From: an uncultured Olsenella sp.
GTDB taxonomy: Bacteria; Actinomycetota; Coriobacteriia; Coriobacteriales; Atopobiaceae
DNA: 64,000 nt
Assembly (NCBI GenBank): GCA_900548775.1
Contig: URLM01000001.1
Location: forward strand, 68,736-132,735
Reading direction: 5' to 3'
Part shown: piece by piece, positions 1-9,398 of the stretch
How positions within the stretch are numbered: position 1 is the first letter of the stretch
Layout of the letters: each line of letters begins with the position of its first letter
Translations under genes and position numbers: made by a program
Notes under the pieces: generated by a model
The model's database searches: none
What the model saw: the letters and a program-made list of their open reading frames with translations, nothing else
Told to the model about the DNA's origin: nothing

Positions 1-2786
1 TACGAATACGTGACCCTCACGGTTGGCGAGATCCCATTCATGGCGTTGGAGTTGACCACCACATAGAGGTAGCGATGCACCGACCTTCGCAGGTTGTTGA
101 GGGTGTGGGCGCTTCTCGGATCGGCAACGGTACCCGTGGCGGCGGTCGCAAGCATGAGGTCCGTCCCTGCGGCAATCCCCTGGTCGTGGTCCATGTAGTA
201 GTCGTCCACGCTGAAGTCCGAGAGGACAACCCCGTCAAAGCCCCACTCGTCACGCAACAGCCCGGTCTGGAGGTCCTCTCGGCCACCGCCCCAGGTGTTC
301 CCAAGGAAGCTGTAGCAGCTCATTATCGAGAGTGGCACATTCACCTCGGCCTGGGTCTGCTCTCCCGTCGACACATCAAGCACGGGCACGGCATTCCGCA
401 TGGGCGACTTGACCACCATCTCGAACGGCCGGGCGTAGATCTCGCGGACAGCCTGCTCTGTGGCCCAGGTGCACAGATGCTCCCTGCGGCCGGTCTCCTG
501 GTCGTACACGCAGAAGTGCTTGAGTATGTTGACCATGCCACGCGAGGCGCCGCCGTCAAGCATAGCCCGGGCAAGGGACCCCGTAAGCAGCGGGTCTTCC
601 GAGTAGTACTCGTAGTTCCTTCCCGAGAAGGGCGAGCGATGCATGTTGATGGCCGGACTCCACCAGCCAAAGATGCCGGACGAGAGGGACTCCTCGCCTA
701 CCGCCTCGCCCATGCTGCGCAGCAGGTCCACGTCCCAGGTCTCCGCAACCAGATACTCGCTCGGCCACACGCAGTGCGAGCCGCCGCGCTCCATGCCACC
801 CATCGCCACCGGCGAGTCGTCCCAATCGGTGGCGGGCTTGCCAACGGAGTCGATCTTCTCGCCAGCATTGGTGCACACGAGGGCAACCATGTCGCCAGGT
901 GAAAGCTGGTCGAGAAGCATGTCCCACAGGGGATCGTCGAAGTCGCGACCCCTCAGGTCGATGAGCGAGACCCCGTTCTCGGCACCGATCTCTGGCACCG
1001 TCGTCGCCCCGTCGTCCTCCGCCTCCGCGTCGTACATGGAAAGCGTCACACCCACCGATGCCGCAGTCTTGTCCCGCGCAGGCACCGGGAAGCTCCCCGC
1101 CATGTCATTGCGGGTGAGAAGCACCGGCGCTCCCCCGCCGGCAGCGGGAGCCTGGTCGTCGAAGTACTCGTCGAGGTCGGAGAAGCGCGCGAAAACGTCC
1201 GCACCAGTCGCGTCATCGGTCTGGTAGCGCTTCTCGTCCAGATCGAGCGTACGCGCCTCCACCACATGGTGGGAGTCTGTGCGGAGAGACACCTGGTATG
1301 AGCCTGCGGCAAGCGCCCAGCAGCCGTCCGCCGCAGACCAGCTTGCCATCTGACGCACCGGCCAGCTCAGCTCGAGCGTCTGGGACTCGCCCGGCGCAAG
1401 TTCGCTGGTCTTCGCGAAGGCGACAAGTGCCACCGCGCTCTTCTCGACGGAGCCGTCCCATGGGGCACTCACGTACGCCTCGACAACGTCCTTGCCCGAG
1501 AGCTTCCCGGAATTGGTGACCCGCGCCGAGAGCATGACGTCCTCGCCGTCCAGACGACAGTCGAGGAGCGACCATGAGAAGCTCGTGTACGAGAGGCCGT
1601 AGCCAAAGGGGAAGGTCACGGCGCCGTCGTAGTCGATTGCCCCCATCGCCGCGGCCGTCTCGAAGTAGCGATAGCCAACGTAGATGCCCTCGAGGTACTC
1701 CACGAAGCGCGCGCCGTCGCCTGTGGTTTCGTTGCCAGGATAGAAGTCGTGGATGTCGGTGTAGAGATGCTCGCCCATAGTGTTGAAGCTTGGGGAAAGG
1801 CGCATGTCCCGAGCCCAAAGATCGCAGGTGCGGCCACAGGGGTTACGCCTCCCACAGAGGAGCTCGCCCACCACCTCTGCACCCACCGCACCGGGAAAGC
1901 CCACGTGGAGCAGCGCGTCAACCTGGTACGGGCTCCCTTCCTCGACAAGCGGCCCCACCTCGAGCGTAGTTCCCGTGTTGAGAAGAACCACCACATGGTC
2001 GGCGGTCTCCCTCGCACCCGCGATAAGGCTCAGCTCCTCCGCCGTGAGCTGGAGGGAGTGCTGCCCTTCTGCGTAGTTCGCTGTCTCCTCGTTGGGAACA
2101 AACGACGAGAAGCGCTCGTCTGCCAGCGCGGCGTTGAGGTCGAGCGAGAGGTCGTACCCCTCTCCGCTCGCCCGGCCGAGCACCACCACGGCAACCGTCT
2201 CGGAGACGCTCGCGCGCACGTCCTCCGGATAGCTCGACCACGGCAGCTCCCCGATGTAGTACGTGGTTGTGGCACGTACGTCCAACGTCTGGATGCCTCC
2301 GCGGGGACGGTCCTGCGCATGGGCGGAAAGCCATTCGTGGACGGTGGGGTTGACCTCGAGACCCCCCTCGACCAAACCATCGTAGAAGCCCGTGCAGACC
2401 GCGTCTGCCGCGACCGAGCCTGCGCCGTAGCCGCCAAAGAGCGGGTCCTCCGCAGAGCGCCCCAGAAGGCTCACCGCACATCCCTCCGTCAGGGGCAGCA
2501 CGCCGTTGTTTGCCAGAAGCACCACGCCCTCTGCCTCAATCGTGCGCGCGACCTCGTGCGATGCGAGAACCGCCTCGTCAAGCGACCCATAGGCGGGGGT
2601 GTAGTACGCGCTGTTCCACCCAGCGGTTACACTGGCATCAAGCGCCTCGACGCTCTGAACGCTGCGGACCTTCTCGGCGCCCTCGCCGCCTTCCTGTGGT
2701 TGCGTGGCGGCACAGCCCGCTTGTGCAAAGGCTGCAAGCGCACTGGCAGCAAACCCGAGCGCCTGACGACGTGTGACATCCCGCAT
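1..2786 (-). CDS. Glycoside hydrolase family 3, predicted lipoprotein (3' end beyond window)
   Basis: Likely a beta-glucosidase-type enzyme acting outside the membrane; the substrate cannot be told from sequence. The start is an ATG after GAGGGG. Residues 5-25 resemble a twin-arginine/lipoprotein leader (TRRQALGF, then a hydrophobic stretch ending in Cys25). Domain order is reversed against most GH3 enzymes. The alpha/beta sandwich comes first (EAEGVVLLANNGVLPL), then the FPFGYGLSYTSF and fibronectin-III-like part (VTNSGKLSGKDVVEAY). The catalytic barrel is last, with LKHFCVYDQETGRREH and the nucleophile motif GVVLSDFSVDD. About 928 codons are visible and the reading frame is still open at the left edge. 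Reversed order is known for some rumen GH3 enzymes. A second protein with the same layout lies at 52352-55159. It stands alone downstream of hairpin array A. Confidence 0.9.
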   Translation of the reverse strand, partial: MRDVTRRQALGFAASALAAFAQAGCAATQPQEGGEGAEKVRSVQSVEALDASVTAGWNSAYYTPAYGSLDEAVLASHEVARTIEAEGVVLLANNGVLPLTEGCAVSLLGRSAEDPLFGGYGAGSVAADAVCTGFYDGLVEGGLEVNPTVHEWLSAHAQDRPRGGIQTLDVRATTTYYIGELPWSSYPEDVRASVSETVAVVVLGRASGEGYDLSLDLNAALADERFSSFVPNEETANYAEGQHSLQLTAEELSLIAGARETADHVVVLLNTGTTLEVGPLVEEGSPYQVDALLHVGFPGAVGAEVVGELLCGRRNPCGRTCDLWARDMRLSPSFNTMGEHLYTDIHDFYPGNETTGDGARFVEYLEGIYVGYRYFETAAAMGAIDYDGAVTFPFGYGLSYTSFSWSLLDCRLDGEDVMLSARVTNSGKLSGKDVVEAYVSAPWDGSVEKSAVALVAFAKTSELAPGESQTLELSWPVRQMASWSAADGCWALAAGSYQVSLRTDSHHVVEARTLDLDEKRYQTDDATGADVFARFSDLDEYFDDQAPAAGGGAPVLLTRNDMAGSFPVPARDKTAASVGVTLSMYDAEAEDDGATTVPEIGAENGVSLIDLRGRDFDDPLWDMLLDQLSPGDMVALVCTNAGEKIDSVGKPATDWDDSPVAMGGMERGGSHCVWPSEYLVAETWDVDLLRSMGEAVGEESLSSGIFGWWSPAINMHRSPFSGRNYEYYSEDPLLTGSLARAMLDGGASRGMVNILKHFCVYDQETGRREHLCTWATEQAVREIYARPFEMVVKSPMRNAVPVLDVSTGEQTQAEVNVPLSIMSCYSFLGNTWGGGREDLQTGLLRDEWGFDGVVLSDFSVDDYYMDHDQGIAAGTDLMLATAATGTVADPRSAHTLNNLRRSVHRYLYVVVNSNAMNGISPTVRVTYS

Positions 2787-2972
2787 CTTGACCCCTCACC
2801 AAACCCAGCAGAAGCTCTCTCATACTCCCATCGGCAAGGGTATCCGGCGTGCGGTCGCCAATCTCAGACGCGTCGCGATTGGTAGAGGAGTTAACGCAAA
2901 ATGCCGCGCCCGCCGCGAGACACCTGGCGCGCGGCGCCTGAAGGCCTGTCTCGTACGGGTTTTCCTCCACAG

Positions 2973-3269
2973 CCCACGCTCCGGCGTCATTTTGGCGCCG
3001 GAGCGTTTCCTTTGTGCGTGAGCGCTGCGAGAACGCGCCCTTCGGAGAGAAAACGGCGCCGGAGCCGCGATAATAGCGGGATTCTCGCTGAGAAGTGGCT
3101 TCCGGCGTCAGAACCTCGCCGGGAGGAGGGTTCCCGACGGGATTCCGTACGAGAAGCGCCCTCCGGCGTCGAAATGACGCCGGAGGGCCGTTTTCGTTCC
3201 CGCCTGTTGTCAAAGTCGGCCCTCAGGCGCCGACGAGAGGCGTATCGCCGACGCCGGCTGTTGCCGCCA
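2973..3269. repeat. 61-bp-period hairpin array A
   Basis: Five imperfect units begin near 2973, 3034, 3094, 3155 and 3216. Each has a GC-rich inverted repeat such as CCTCCGGCGTC/GACGCCGGAGG around a GAAA-type loop, followed by a linker. One linker is a GCTGCGAGAA type; another contains GACGGGATTCCGTACGAGA, which recurs in array B and, inverted, in array C. The last unit is degenerate and runs up to the asnS stop codon. No convincing gene exists in the gap 2787-3269. Confidence 0.85.
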
Positions 3270-4709
3270 CTAGAAGTCCGCGTTGCCCACGGTGCGCGGA
3301 TGCGGAAGCACGTCGCGGATGTTGTCGACACCCGTGAGGTACATGACCAGGCGCTCGAAGCCCAGGCCAAAGCCCGCGTGGTGGCAGCCGCCATAGCGAC
3401 GCAGGTCAAGGTAGTACTTGTACTGCTCGGGATCCATCCCCAGCTCCTGGATGCGCTGCTCAAGCACGTCCAGTCGCTCCTCGCGCTGAGAGCCGCCGAT
3501 GATCTCCCCAATGCCGGGTACCAGGCAGTCTGCTGCGGCAACGGTCTTGCCATCGTCGTTCAGGCGCATGTAGAACGCCTTGATGTCGCGCGGGTAGTCG
3601 GTCACGAACGTGGGGCGCTTGAAGTGCTTCTCGGTGAGGTAGCGCTCGTGCTCGGTCTGCAGGTCGACGCCCCAGGAGACGGGATACTCGAACATCGTGC
3701 CGGAGTTCTGTGCGTCCTCGAGGATCTTCACGGCATCGGTGTAGCTCACGCGCGCGAAGTCGCTGGAGGCAACGTGGACGAGGCGGTCCTTGAGGCCCTT
3801 GTCCACCCACTTGTTGAAGAAGTCCAGCTCGTCGGGGCAGTGCTCCATCACGTAGGTGATGACGTACTTGAGCATCTCCTCCGAGACGTCCATCTCGCCC
3901 TCGAGGTCGCAGAAGGCCATCTCGGGCTCGACCATCCAGAACTCGGCCGCATGACGGCGCGTGTTGGAGTTCTCGGCGCGGAAGGTGGGTCCAAAGGTGT
4001 ATACGTCACCAAAGCTCATGGCGAAGTTCTCGGCCTGGAGCTGGCCGGACACCGTGAGGTTGGTCGCCTTGCCAAAGAAGTCCTGGCTGTAGTCGACCTT
4101 GCCGTCGTCGGTAAGCGGCGGGTTTGCGGGGTCGATGGTGGTCACGCGGAACATCTCGCCCGCGCCCTCGGCGTCCGACGCGGTGATGATCGGCGTGTTC
4201 ACGTAGACGAAGCCGCGCTCCTGGAAGAAGCGGTGGATGGCGAAGGCCGCCACGCTGCGCACGCGAAAGACCGCGCGGAAGAGGTTGGTGCGGCTGCGCA
4301 GGTGCTGTTGGGTGCGGAGGAACTCGCGGGTCTGACGCTTCTTCTGCATGGGGTAGTCCGGCGCGGAGGCGCCCTCGACCGTGACGGACTCCGCCTGCAG
4401 CTCGAAGGGCTGCGGGCGGTCCGGCGTAAGCTCGAGCGTACCGCGCACGATGAGCGCCGCACCCACGTTCTGCGAGACGATTCCCTCGTAGGTCTCGTCT
4501 CCAAGGCGCTCGCGATTGACAACGACCTGCAGGTCCTTGAAGCAGCTGCCGTCGTTCAGGGTGACAAAGCCAAAGTTCTTCATGTCGCGGATGGAGCGCA
4601 CCCAGCCCGCCACGGTAAGCTCGGTGCCACCCAGCTGGTCCATGTCCGCGTAGAGCGCGGCTATTCTCGTGCGGTTCAAAGGACGTCCTTCCTCTTGGAA
4701 ATGTGTCAT
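3270..4709 (-). CDS. asnS: Asparaginyl-tRNA synthetase
   Basis: Charges tRNA-Asn with asparagine in the cytoplasm. The 479-residue product starts with an N-terminal OB-fold anticodon-binding domain ([19 protein letters not shown]). The class II catalytic core follows: motif 2 appears as [19 protein letters not shown] and motif 3 as [15 protein letters not shown] near the C-terminus, ending [10 protein letters not shown]. The RxxNSNTRRH form marks AsnRS rather than AspRS. I chose the ATG giving [19 protein letters not shown] because longer in-frame starts would reach into the divergent promoter region. The Shine-Dalgarno match is weak (GGACGG). The gene is divergent from the methionine sulfoxide reductase gene. 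I found no T-box leader upstream. Confidence 0.95.
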   Translation of the reverse strand: MTHFQEEGRPLNRTRIAALYADMDQLGGTELTVAGWVRSIRDMKNFGFVTLNDGSCFKDLQVVVNRERLGDETYEGIVSQNVGAALIVRGTLELTPDRPQPFELQAESVTVEGASAPDYPMQKKRQTREFLRTQQHLRSRTNLFRAVFRVRSVAAFAIHRFFQERGFVYVNTPIITASDAEGAGEMFRVTTIDPANPPLTDDGKVDYSQDFFGKATNLTVSGQLQAENFAMSFGDVYTFGPTFRAENSNTRRHAAEFWMVEPEMAFCDLEGEMDVSEEMLKYVITYVMEHCPDELDFFNKWVDKGLKDRLVHVASSDFARVSYTDAVKILEDAQNSGTMFEYPVSWGVDLQTEHERYLTEKHFKRPTFVTDYPRDIKAFYMRLNDDGKTVAAADCLVPGIGEIIGGSQREERLDVLEQRIQELGMDPEQYKYYLDLRRYGGCHHAGFGLGFERLVMYLTGVDNIRDVLPHPRTVGNADF

Positions 4710-4785
4710 GCTCGTTAACCGTCCTATCTTATCGCGACGAGATGGCGCCGCATCCCTCATTCTCCTCACGAAAGGAGCCGCTGCC

Positions 4786-5313
4786 ATGGACAATGCACGC
4801 GAGACAAACTACGAGCTTCTCGCCCAGCAGGTAGAGTCGCTCGCGGAGGGAACGCCCGGATGGTTGCCCGCCCTCGCGAACGTCGCCGCGCTCCTTGGCG
4901 AGACCCTGCCTGACATCAACTGGGTGGGCTTCTACGTCACGGCCAGGGATGCGGCAAGCGAGAAGGACCTTGTCCTCGGCCCCTTCTGGGGACGTCCCGC
5001 CTGCATGAGCATCCCCTATGGCGCAGGCGTCTGCGGAACGGCCGCCGAGACAAACGAGCCCCAGCTCGTGCCAGACGTCCATGCGTTCCCCGGCCACATC
5101 GCCTGTGACGCCGCGTCGCGCTCGGAGCTTGTGGTGCCCATCCATGCCACCGCCGCGGACGGCAGCGCCGCCGTCTGGGGCGTCCTCGACTGCGACAGTC
5201 CCATCCCCGCGCGCTTCTCGGCAGCAGACCTTGAAGGCTTCTCGCGCATAGTGAACGCACTGGAGAAGTCTGCGGACCTTCTCGGCCCCGCCGTGGCTCC
5301 CCCACGCCGATAG
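4786..5313 (+). CDS. msrC: Free methionine-(R)-sulfoxide reductase (GAF domain)
   Basis: Reduces free methionine-R-sulfoxide, an antioxidant repair function in the cytoplasm. The 175-residue protein is a single GAF domain, as usual for this family. Cys73, Cys83 and Cys107 reproduce the 10- and 24-residue spacing of the three catalytic cysteines of the E. coli enzyme ([26 protein letters not shown]). A fourth Cys is at 136 in GVLDCDSP. The ATG at 4786 follows AAAGGAG; an upstream in-frame ATG would overlap asnS and lacks a ribosome site. pyrE follows after 50 bp on the same strand, so co-transcription is possible. Confidence 0.92.
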   Translation: MDNARETNYELLAQQVESLAEGTPGWLPALANVAALLGETLPDINWVGFYVTARDAASEKDLVLGPFWGRPACMSIPYGAGVCGTAAETNEPQLVPDVHAFPGHIACDAASRSELVVPIHATAADGSAAVWGVLDCDSPIPARFSAADLEGFSRIVNALEKSADLLGPAVAPPRR

Positions 5314-5363
5314 TCGCGTAGAATCTCTTGCGAGACGATCGTCACCACCGAGAGGAGACGTCA

Positions 5364-6026
5364 ATGGAGGAGTACAAGCGCCAGTTCATCGACTTCATGG
5401 TCGAGAGCGAGGTGCTCAAGTTTGGCGAGTTCACCCTCAAGAGCGGCAGGAAGTCGCCGTTCTTCATGAACGCGGGCGCCTATGTCACGGGCTCGCAGCT
5501 CAAGCGCCTGGGCGAGTTCTACGCCAAGGCCATCCACGACAACTTTGGCCTTGACTTCGACGTACTCTTTGGGCCTGCCTACAAGGGCATCCCCCTTGCG
5601 GTCTCCTGTGCCATTGCCATGCACGACCTCTACGGCAAGGAGGTGCGCTACTGCTCCAACCGCAAGGAGGTCAAGGACCACGGCGCCGACAAGGGCAACC
5701 TGCTGGGAAGCGAGCTTAGGGACGGCGACCGCGTGGTGATGATCGAGGACGTCACCACCTCCGGCAAGTCCATCGACGAGACCTACCCCATCGTGACCGG
5801 CGCGGCAAAGGTCGAGGTCAAGGGCCTCATCGTCTCGCTCAACCGCATGGAGGTGGGCAAGGGCGGCAAGGTGAGCGCCCAGGAGGAGATCCAGGAGCGC
5901 TACGGCTTCCCCGTTGCGAGCATCGTAACCATGGCGGAGGTCGTCGAGGCGCTCGACGGCACCGTCATTACGCCGCAGCTCAAGGCCGCCATCGACGAGT
6001 ACTACGAGAAGTACGGCGTAAAGTAG
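5364..6026 (+). CDS. pyrE: Orotate phosphoribosyltransferase
   Basis: Joins orotate to PRPP to make orotidine 5'-phosphate in pyrimidine biosynthesis. The 220-residue product has the type I phosphoribosyltransferase PRPP-binding motif VVMIEDVTTSGKS (residues 124-136). The flexible-loop lysines lie in NRKEVKDHGADKGN (about 99-112). The ATG follows GAGGAGACGTCA. No other pyr gene is nearby. A strong hairpin follows the stop codon. Length and motifs fit the family and I see nothing unusual in the frame. Confidence 0.95.
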   Translation: MEEYKRQFIDFMVESEVLKFGEFTLKSGRKSPFFMNAGAYVTGSQLKRLGEFYAKAIHDNFGLDFDVLFGPAYKGIPLAVSCAIAMHDLYGKEVRYCSNRKEVKDHGADKGNLLGSELRDGDRVVMIEDVTTSGKSIDETYPIVTGAAKVEVKGLIVSLNRMEVGKGGKVSAQEEIQERYGFPVASIVTMAEVVEALDGTVITPQLKAAIDEYYEKYGVK

Positions 6027-6050
6027 CACGCGACCACACGGCACAAAAAG

Positions 6051-6083
6051 GAAGCGCGGCGGGCCATTGGTCCGTCGCGCTTC
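6051..6083. terminator. Hairpin terminator after pyrE
   Basis: GAAGCGCGGCGG pairs with CCGTCGCGCTTC around a short loop, followed by TCTCGTT on the plus strand and preceded by a run of A. It lies between the convergent pyrE and ferritin genes, so it may serve both directions. Confidence 0.75.
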
Positions 6084-6108
6084 TCGTTAGAGGCGGTCTC
6101 TCCACCGC

Positions 6109-6624
6109 CTACATGGGCATCGTGGGTGCCACGAAGGTGCGGGCCTGGTACTCGCGGTCCAGGTCGTAGAGGCCCTTGGGGTCGGAGCCAAAGAGCTCCA
6201 TGTTCTTGACCATGTCGGAGGCGTTTGTCTCCTCCTCGCCCTGCTCCTTCACGAACCAGTCGAGCAGCTGCATGGTGCGGAAGTCATGCACGTCGTAGGC
6301 AGCCTGGTAGCACTCGTTGATCGAGGCCGTGATGTAGCGCTCGTGCTCGAGGCCGGCCTGGAGCGGGTCGAGGTCGTTCTCGAAGGTCTTGTCGGGCTCG
6401 GCGATGGCGGCCATCTTGACCTGGTAGTCGTTGTCCAGAAGGTAGCGGCGGAGGATCTTGGCGTGTGCGACCTCCTCCTGCACCTGGATCATGTACCAGT
6501 TCGCGAAGCCCTTGAGGCCGCGATCCTCGTAGTAGTCGGCAAAGGTGAGGTAGAGATAGGCGGAGTAGAGCTCCTTGTTGATCTGTGCGTTGAGGATGTC
6601 GCCGACCTTCTGGTCGAGTGCCAT
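6109..6624 (-). CDS. ftnA: Ferritin
   Basis: Iron-storage ferritin that oxidises and mineralises iron in a 24-subunit shell. The 171-residue product has the ferroxidase ligands at expected places: Glu18 (NKELYSAYL), Glu51 and His54 (QEEVAHAK), with further acidic positions near 95 and 128-132 (EQGEEETNA). Spacing matches bacterial non-heme ferritins rather than bacterioferritin; there is no heme-ligand methionine at the usual position. The ATG giving MALDQKVG is preceded by GGAAGGG; a longer form would add a hydrophilic leader without support. It is transcribed alone. In an anaerobe it probably also limits iron-driven oxidative damage. Confidence 0.93.
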   Translation of the reverse strand: MALDQKVGDILNAQINKELYSAYLYLTFADYYEDRGLKGFANWYMIQVQEEVAHAKILRRYLLDNDYQVKMAAIAEPDKTFENDLDPLQAGLEHERYITASINECYQAAYDVHDFRTMQLLDWFVKEQGEEETNASDMVKNMELFGSDPKGLYDLDREYQARTFVAPTMPM

Positions 6625-6722
6625 GGCAAACCCTTCCTTCCTGCCCTGTGGGCATGTGAGCCTGTGTGCCATGGAATGAGTTTACCCTGTGCGCCTAAAG
6701 CCAGTCCCGTGACACGCCACCG

Positions 6723-7715
6723 TCACACGAAGAGGCCGATGAACGCGCAGAACGCCGCCCCGAGGCACATGGTGACCGGAAGGGTGACAAACCACGAGGT
6801 CACAATCTTGCGCGCCGTCACCCATCGCACGCCGGCGCGACGCTTGGCACTGCCGGCGCCCATGATGGAGGTGGTGACCACCTGCGTGGTTGAGACGGGC
6901 GCGCCCAGGGCGGTCATGGTCTCGATGGCAATGGCCGTTGCCATGTTCGCCACGAAGCCGATGGAGGGCTCCAGGCGAAAGACCCCGCGCCCCAGCGTCT
7001 TCATGATGCGCTGGCCGCCGATCGCCGTGCCGAGCGCCATAGTGGCGGCGCAGAAGAGCTTGACCCACAGCGGAACTCCGTCTCCCTGCCCAAGCAGCCC
7101 CTCCGTGGTGAGCGCCAGCGTGATGATGCCCATCGTCTTCTGGGCGTCGTTCGAGCCGTGGCTGTACGCCATGAAGGCGGAGGAGACGGTCTGGAGCCTG
7201 TGGAAGAGACCGTTCGCGTTCGCCGGAGTCCAGTTCGCGAAGAGCTCAAAGACCAGCCGCATGAAGGCGAAGCCCAGGAGGAACCCAATGAGCGGCGAGG
7301 TGAACAGGGGGATGACGACCTTCTCGGCAACGCCTTGCCAGCTCACGTCCGAAAAGCCGTGCGTGTAGGCGATGGTCGCTCCAATGAGACTGCCGATAAG
7401 CGCGTGCGACGAGGAGCTTGGAACCGTGAGCCACCAGGTGAGGAGGTTCCAGAAGATGGCGCCGAGCAGCGCGGCGAGAATGACGTAAAGCTCTAGCTGC
7501 ACGTCGACGAGCCCGCTCGAGATGGTGCGCGCAACGCTCTCGTTGGTGAGGGCCCCCACGAAGTTCATGACGGCAGACATGGCGATTGCCGTACCAGGCG
7601 AGAGGGCGCGCGTGTAGACCGTGGTGGCGATGGAGTTGGCCGTGTCGTGAAAGCCGTTGATGAGCTCGAAGGCGAAGGCGGCAACGAGCAGTGTGACGAG
7701 AAGGGCGCTAGGCAT
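6723..7715 (-). CDS. pit: Inorganic phosphate transporter, PiT family
   Basis: Low-affinity cation/phosphate symporter of the inner membrane. The 330-residue protein is strongly hydrophobic with about ten membrane segments. It carries the two internally repeated PiT signatures, NGFHDTANSIAT near residue 20 and SHGSNDAQKTMG in the second half. Its start overlaps the stop of the upstream DUF47 gene by 8 bp, so translation is probably coupled. DUF47-Pit pairs are common in bacteria, and DUF47 proteins are thought to control the transporter in a PhoU-like way. Confidence 0.93.
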   Translation of the reverse strand: MPSALLVTLLVAAFAFELINGFHDTANSIATTVYTRALSPGTAIAMSAVMNFVGALTNESVARTISSGLVDVQLELYVILAALLGAIFWNLLTWWLTVPSSSSHALIGSLIGATIAYTHGFSDVSWQGVAEKVVIPLFTSPLIGFLLGFAFMRLVFELFANWTPANANGLFHRLQTVSSAFMAYSHGSNDAQKTMGIITLALTTEGLLGQGDGVPLWVKLFCAATMALGTAIGGQRIMKTLGRGVFRLEPSIGFVANMATAIAIETMTALGAPVSTTQVVTTSIMGAGSAKRRAGVRWVTARKIVTSWFVTLPVTMCLGAAFCAFIGLFV

Positions 7716-8328
7716 TCTTCACGACCACGCCCTGGACGATGTTGCCCACGGACTTGCAGCAGTCGAGGGCGGCCTCCATCCTCTCGAGGAGCATGACCCA
7801 CTTCAGGGTCTCCATGGGGTCGGTCCCCGCGAAGAGGTCGCCGAGGGCCCCGCGGTAGACCACGTCGCCCTCGTCCTCGAGCGTCCCCACGGACCTCACT
7901 CGCTCCATGACCACGGGGTCCTTGTGGAAGTTGGGGAGGTGGTCGAAGAGCTCGCCCAGCTGGACGCACGCGCTCGCGGTGAGGTCCGCCATGCGAATCG
8001 CCTCGGGGTGCATCTCCTCGACGCGGAAGAGCTCAAAGCGGCGGGAGGCGCCCTCCATCTGGTCGACCACGCCGTCCATCGTTCGCGCGAGCATCGCGAT
8101 GTCCTCGCGGTCGAAGGGGGTCACGAAGGACCCATAGAGCTCGGTGAGGATCTTTGCGACGTGGTGGTCGCAGTCGACCTCGTACTCCTTCATCTTTGCG
8201 ACAAGGTCGCGCGACTGGGGGTAGTTGCGCACGAGCGTTGCGTAGTCCTGGCCGACCTCGGCGATCTTGTGGCCAAAATCCGCAAGGAGCCCGTAGAAGA
8301 CGTCTTCCTTATGCTTGACGCGACTCAA
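7708..8328 (-). CDS. DUF47 family PhoU-like phosphate transport accessory protein
   Basis: Cytoplasmic helical protein of 206 residues, related to PhoU and typically encoded with Pit transporters. Repeated acidic helix motifs (CDHHVAKILTEL, DREDIAMLARTMDGVVDQME, ERMEAALDCCKSVGN) are typical of the family and are thought to bind metal clusters. It is the first gene of a two-gene unit with pit. The 249 bp between it and the divergent HAD-like gene must hold its promoter, but I could not assign a convincing -35/-10 pair or a Pho box. The exact role (regulating uptake or binding metal-phosphate) is not settled for the family. Confidence 0.88.
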   Translation of the reverse strand: MSRVKHKEDVFYGLLADFGHKIAEVGQDYATLVRNYPQSRDLVAKMKEYEVDCDHHVAKILTELYGSFVTPFDREDIAMLARTMDGVVDQMEGASRRFELFRVEEMHPEAIRMADLTASACVQLGELFDHLPNFHKDPVVMERVRSVGTLEDEGDVVYRGALGDLFAGTDPMETLKWVMLLERMEAALDCCKSVGNIVQGVVVKNA

Positions 8329-8577
8329 TGGCGTATCCCTTCATGCGAGGTGTTGCTCAGTTGGGCAGACGGCGAGGCCTTTTGTTCTCCCACAGCTGTC
8401 TGTCCCGGCAACCGCGAGCATGTTAGCAGTTTGTAAGCTACCAGCAGCGAAGCGATGCATACCGTCTGCCGATTGACGCAATACAAACGAAACATTTTGC
8501 TTGTCGGAGACGCTCGGCTATGCTCGATTTTGCGATTGGCGAGACGACTGGCAACCAGCTACGGGAGAGGGCATCGA

Positions 8578-9060
8578 ATGACCAAGCTCATGGAGTACCT
8601 GCTCGACCCACGGACCGCCGTGGTCTTTGACATAGACGGCGTGCTTGCGGTCTACGAGTTTGGCGACCTCTGCCACAGCGCCTGCCCGGACGAGGACTGG
8701 GAGGACTACGTCCGAACGCACGACCCCTATGCCAGCTCGCGTCCCGTCCCACAGATCCAACGCTTCGTGCAGGACAAGGGCACGGGGCGCGTGTGGGCAT
8801 GCTCGCAGGCGAGCGACGTCGAGGCCCCTGGCAAGCGGGCCTTCGTCACGCGCTGCTACGGGCTTGCCCCCAGCCACGTGGTGACGGTGGCGCAGAAGGC
8901 CGAGAAGGTCGAGTTCCTCCGCCAGCTGGCAGGAGAGCTGGGTGTCCCCGAGAGCCGCGTCGCCCTCGTGGAGGACACGGTGAAGACGCTCGACCTTGTC
9001 GACCAAGAGACCGGCTGCGTGACGGTGCACGTCTCCTCGTTCTTCGACTACGGAATGTAG
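8578..9060 (+). CDS. HAD-like hydrolase family protein
   Basis: Small 160-residue protein with a haloacid dehalogenase motif I, VVFDIDGVLAVYEFG (DxD at residues 19-21), and a C-terminal motif-IV-like segment ALVEDTVKTLDL. The K in VAQKAEKVEFL could serve as motif III. The cap region is short and Cys-containing (CHSACPDEDWED). This suggests a phosphatase or nucleotidase-like fold, but the substrate cannot be named. The ATG follows GGGAGAGG. It is monocistronic and is followed by a convergent small gene. Confidence 0.7.
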   Translation: MTKLMEYLLDPRTAVVFDIDGVLAVYEFGDLCHSACPDEDWEDYVRTHDPYASSRPVPQIQRFVQDKGTGRVWACSQASDVEAPGKRAFVTRCYGLAPSHVVTVAQKAEKVEFLRQLAGELGVPESRVALVEDTVKTLDLVDQETGCVTVHVSSFFDYGM

Positions 9061-9086
9061 CCTCCGCACGAAACCCAACCGCACGC

Positions 9087-9308
9087 CTAGGGCCTGGTCG
9101 TGTGGACCTCTCGCTCCGTGCCGTCCGCGTCAGAGATAATCTCGACCCAGCGCTCGATGCGCTCCCCGTCGAGCAGGCGGGCGGCCTCCTCGATCTTGTC
9201 GGCGAGAAGGTCGAGGGACTCCGGCGAGACAGAGCCCGTTTCTGCCTGAAGCGCAAGCGCCCGGGCAACATCCGCGCAGCCGCGAAGCTCGTCTTGTGGG
9301 TTTTCCAA
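9087..9308 (-). CDS. Small hypothetical protein, TTG start
   Basis: A 73-residue acidic helical protein that I do not recognise. I chose TTG at 9306-9308 because AGGTGAT lies just upstream and because the longer open frame would cover the divergent HTH gene and its promoter. The sequence has a possible amphipathic helix (SPESLDLLADKIEEAARLLDGE) and then a short beta-like tail (RWVEIISDADGTE). It is divergent from the XRE-type regulator across 90 bp, an arrangement in which the regulator often controls the neighbour. Confidence 0.55.
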   Translation of the reverse strand: MENPQDELRGCADVARALALQAETGSVSPESLDLLADKIEEAARLLDGERIERWVEIISDADGTEREVHTTRP

Positions 9309-9363
9309 GGTATCACCTGCTACATAGCGCCGTTTGCCTGATGGGGACAAGATTATTCCATTT

Positions 9364-9391
9364 TTGAATGTTGTGCGCTGGGGTCTACATT
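9364..9391 (+). promoter_or_regulatory. Promoter giving a probably leaderless mRNA
   Basis: TTGAAT (9364-9369) and TACATT (9386-9391) are separated by 16 bp. The expected transcription start falls at or next to the ATG at 9399, and there is no Shine-Dalgarno before that ATG, so the HTH gene mRNA may be leaderless. Confidence 0.5.
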
Positions 9392-9398
9392 CCGGCGC

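Noticed and set aside
4710..4785. T-box leader for asnS
   Set aside because: The divergent gap is only 76 bp and has no T-box sequence or antiterminator.
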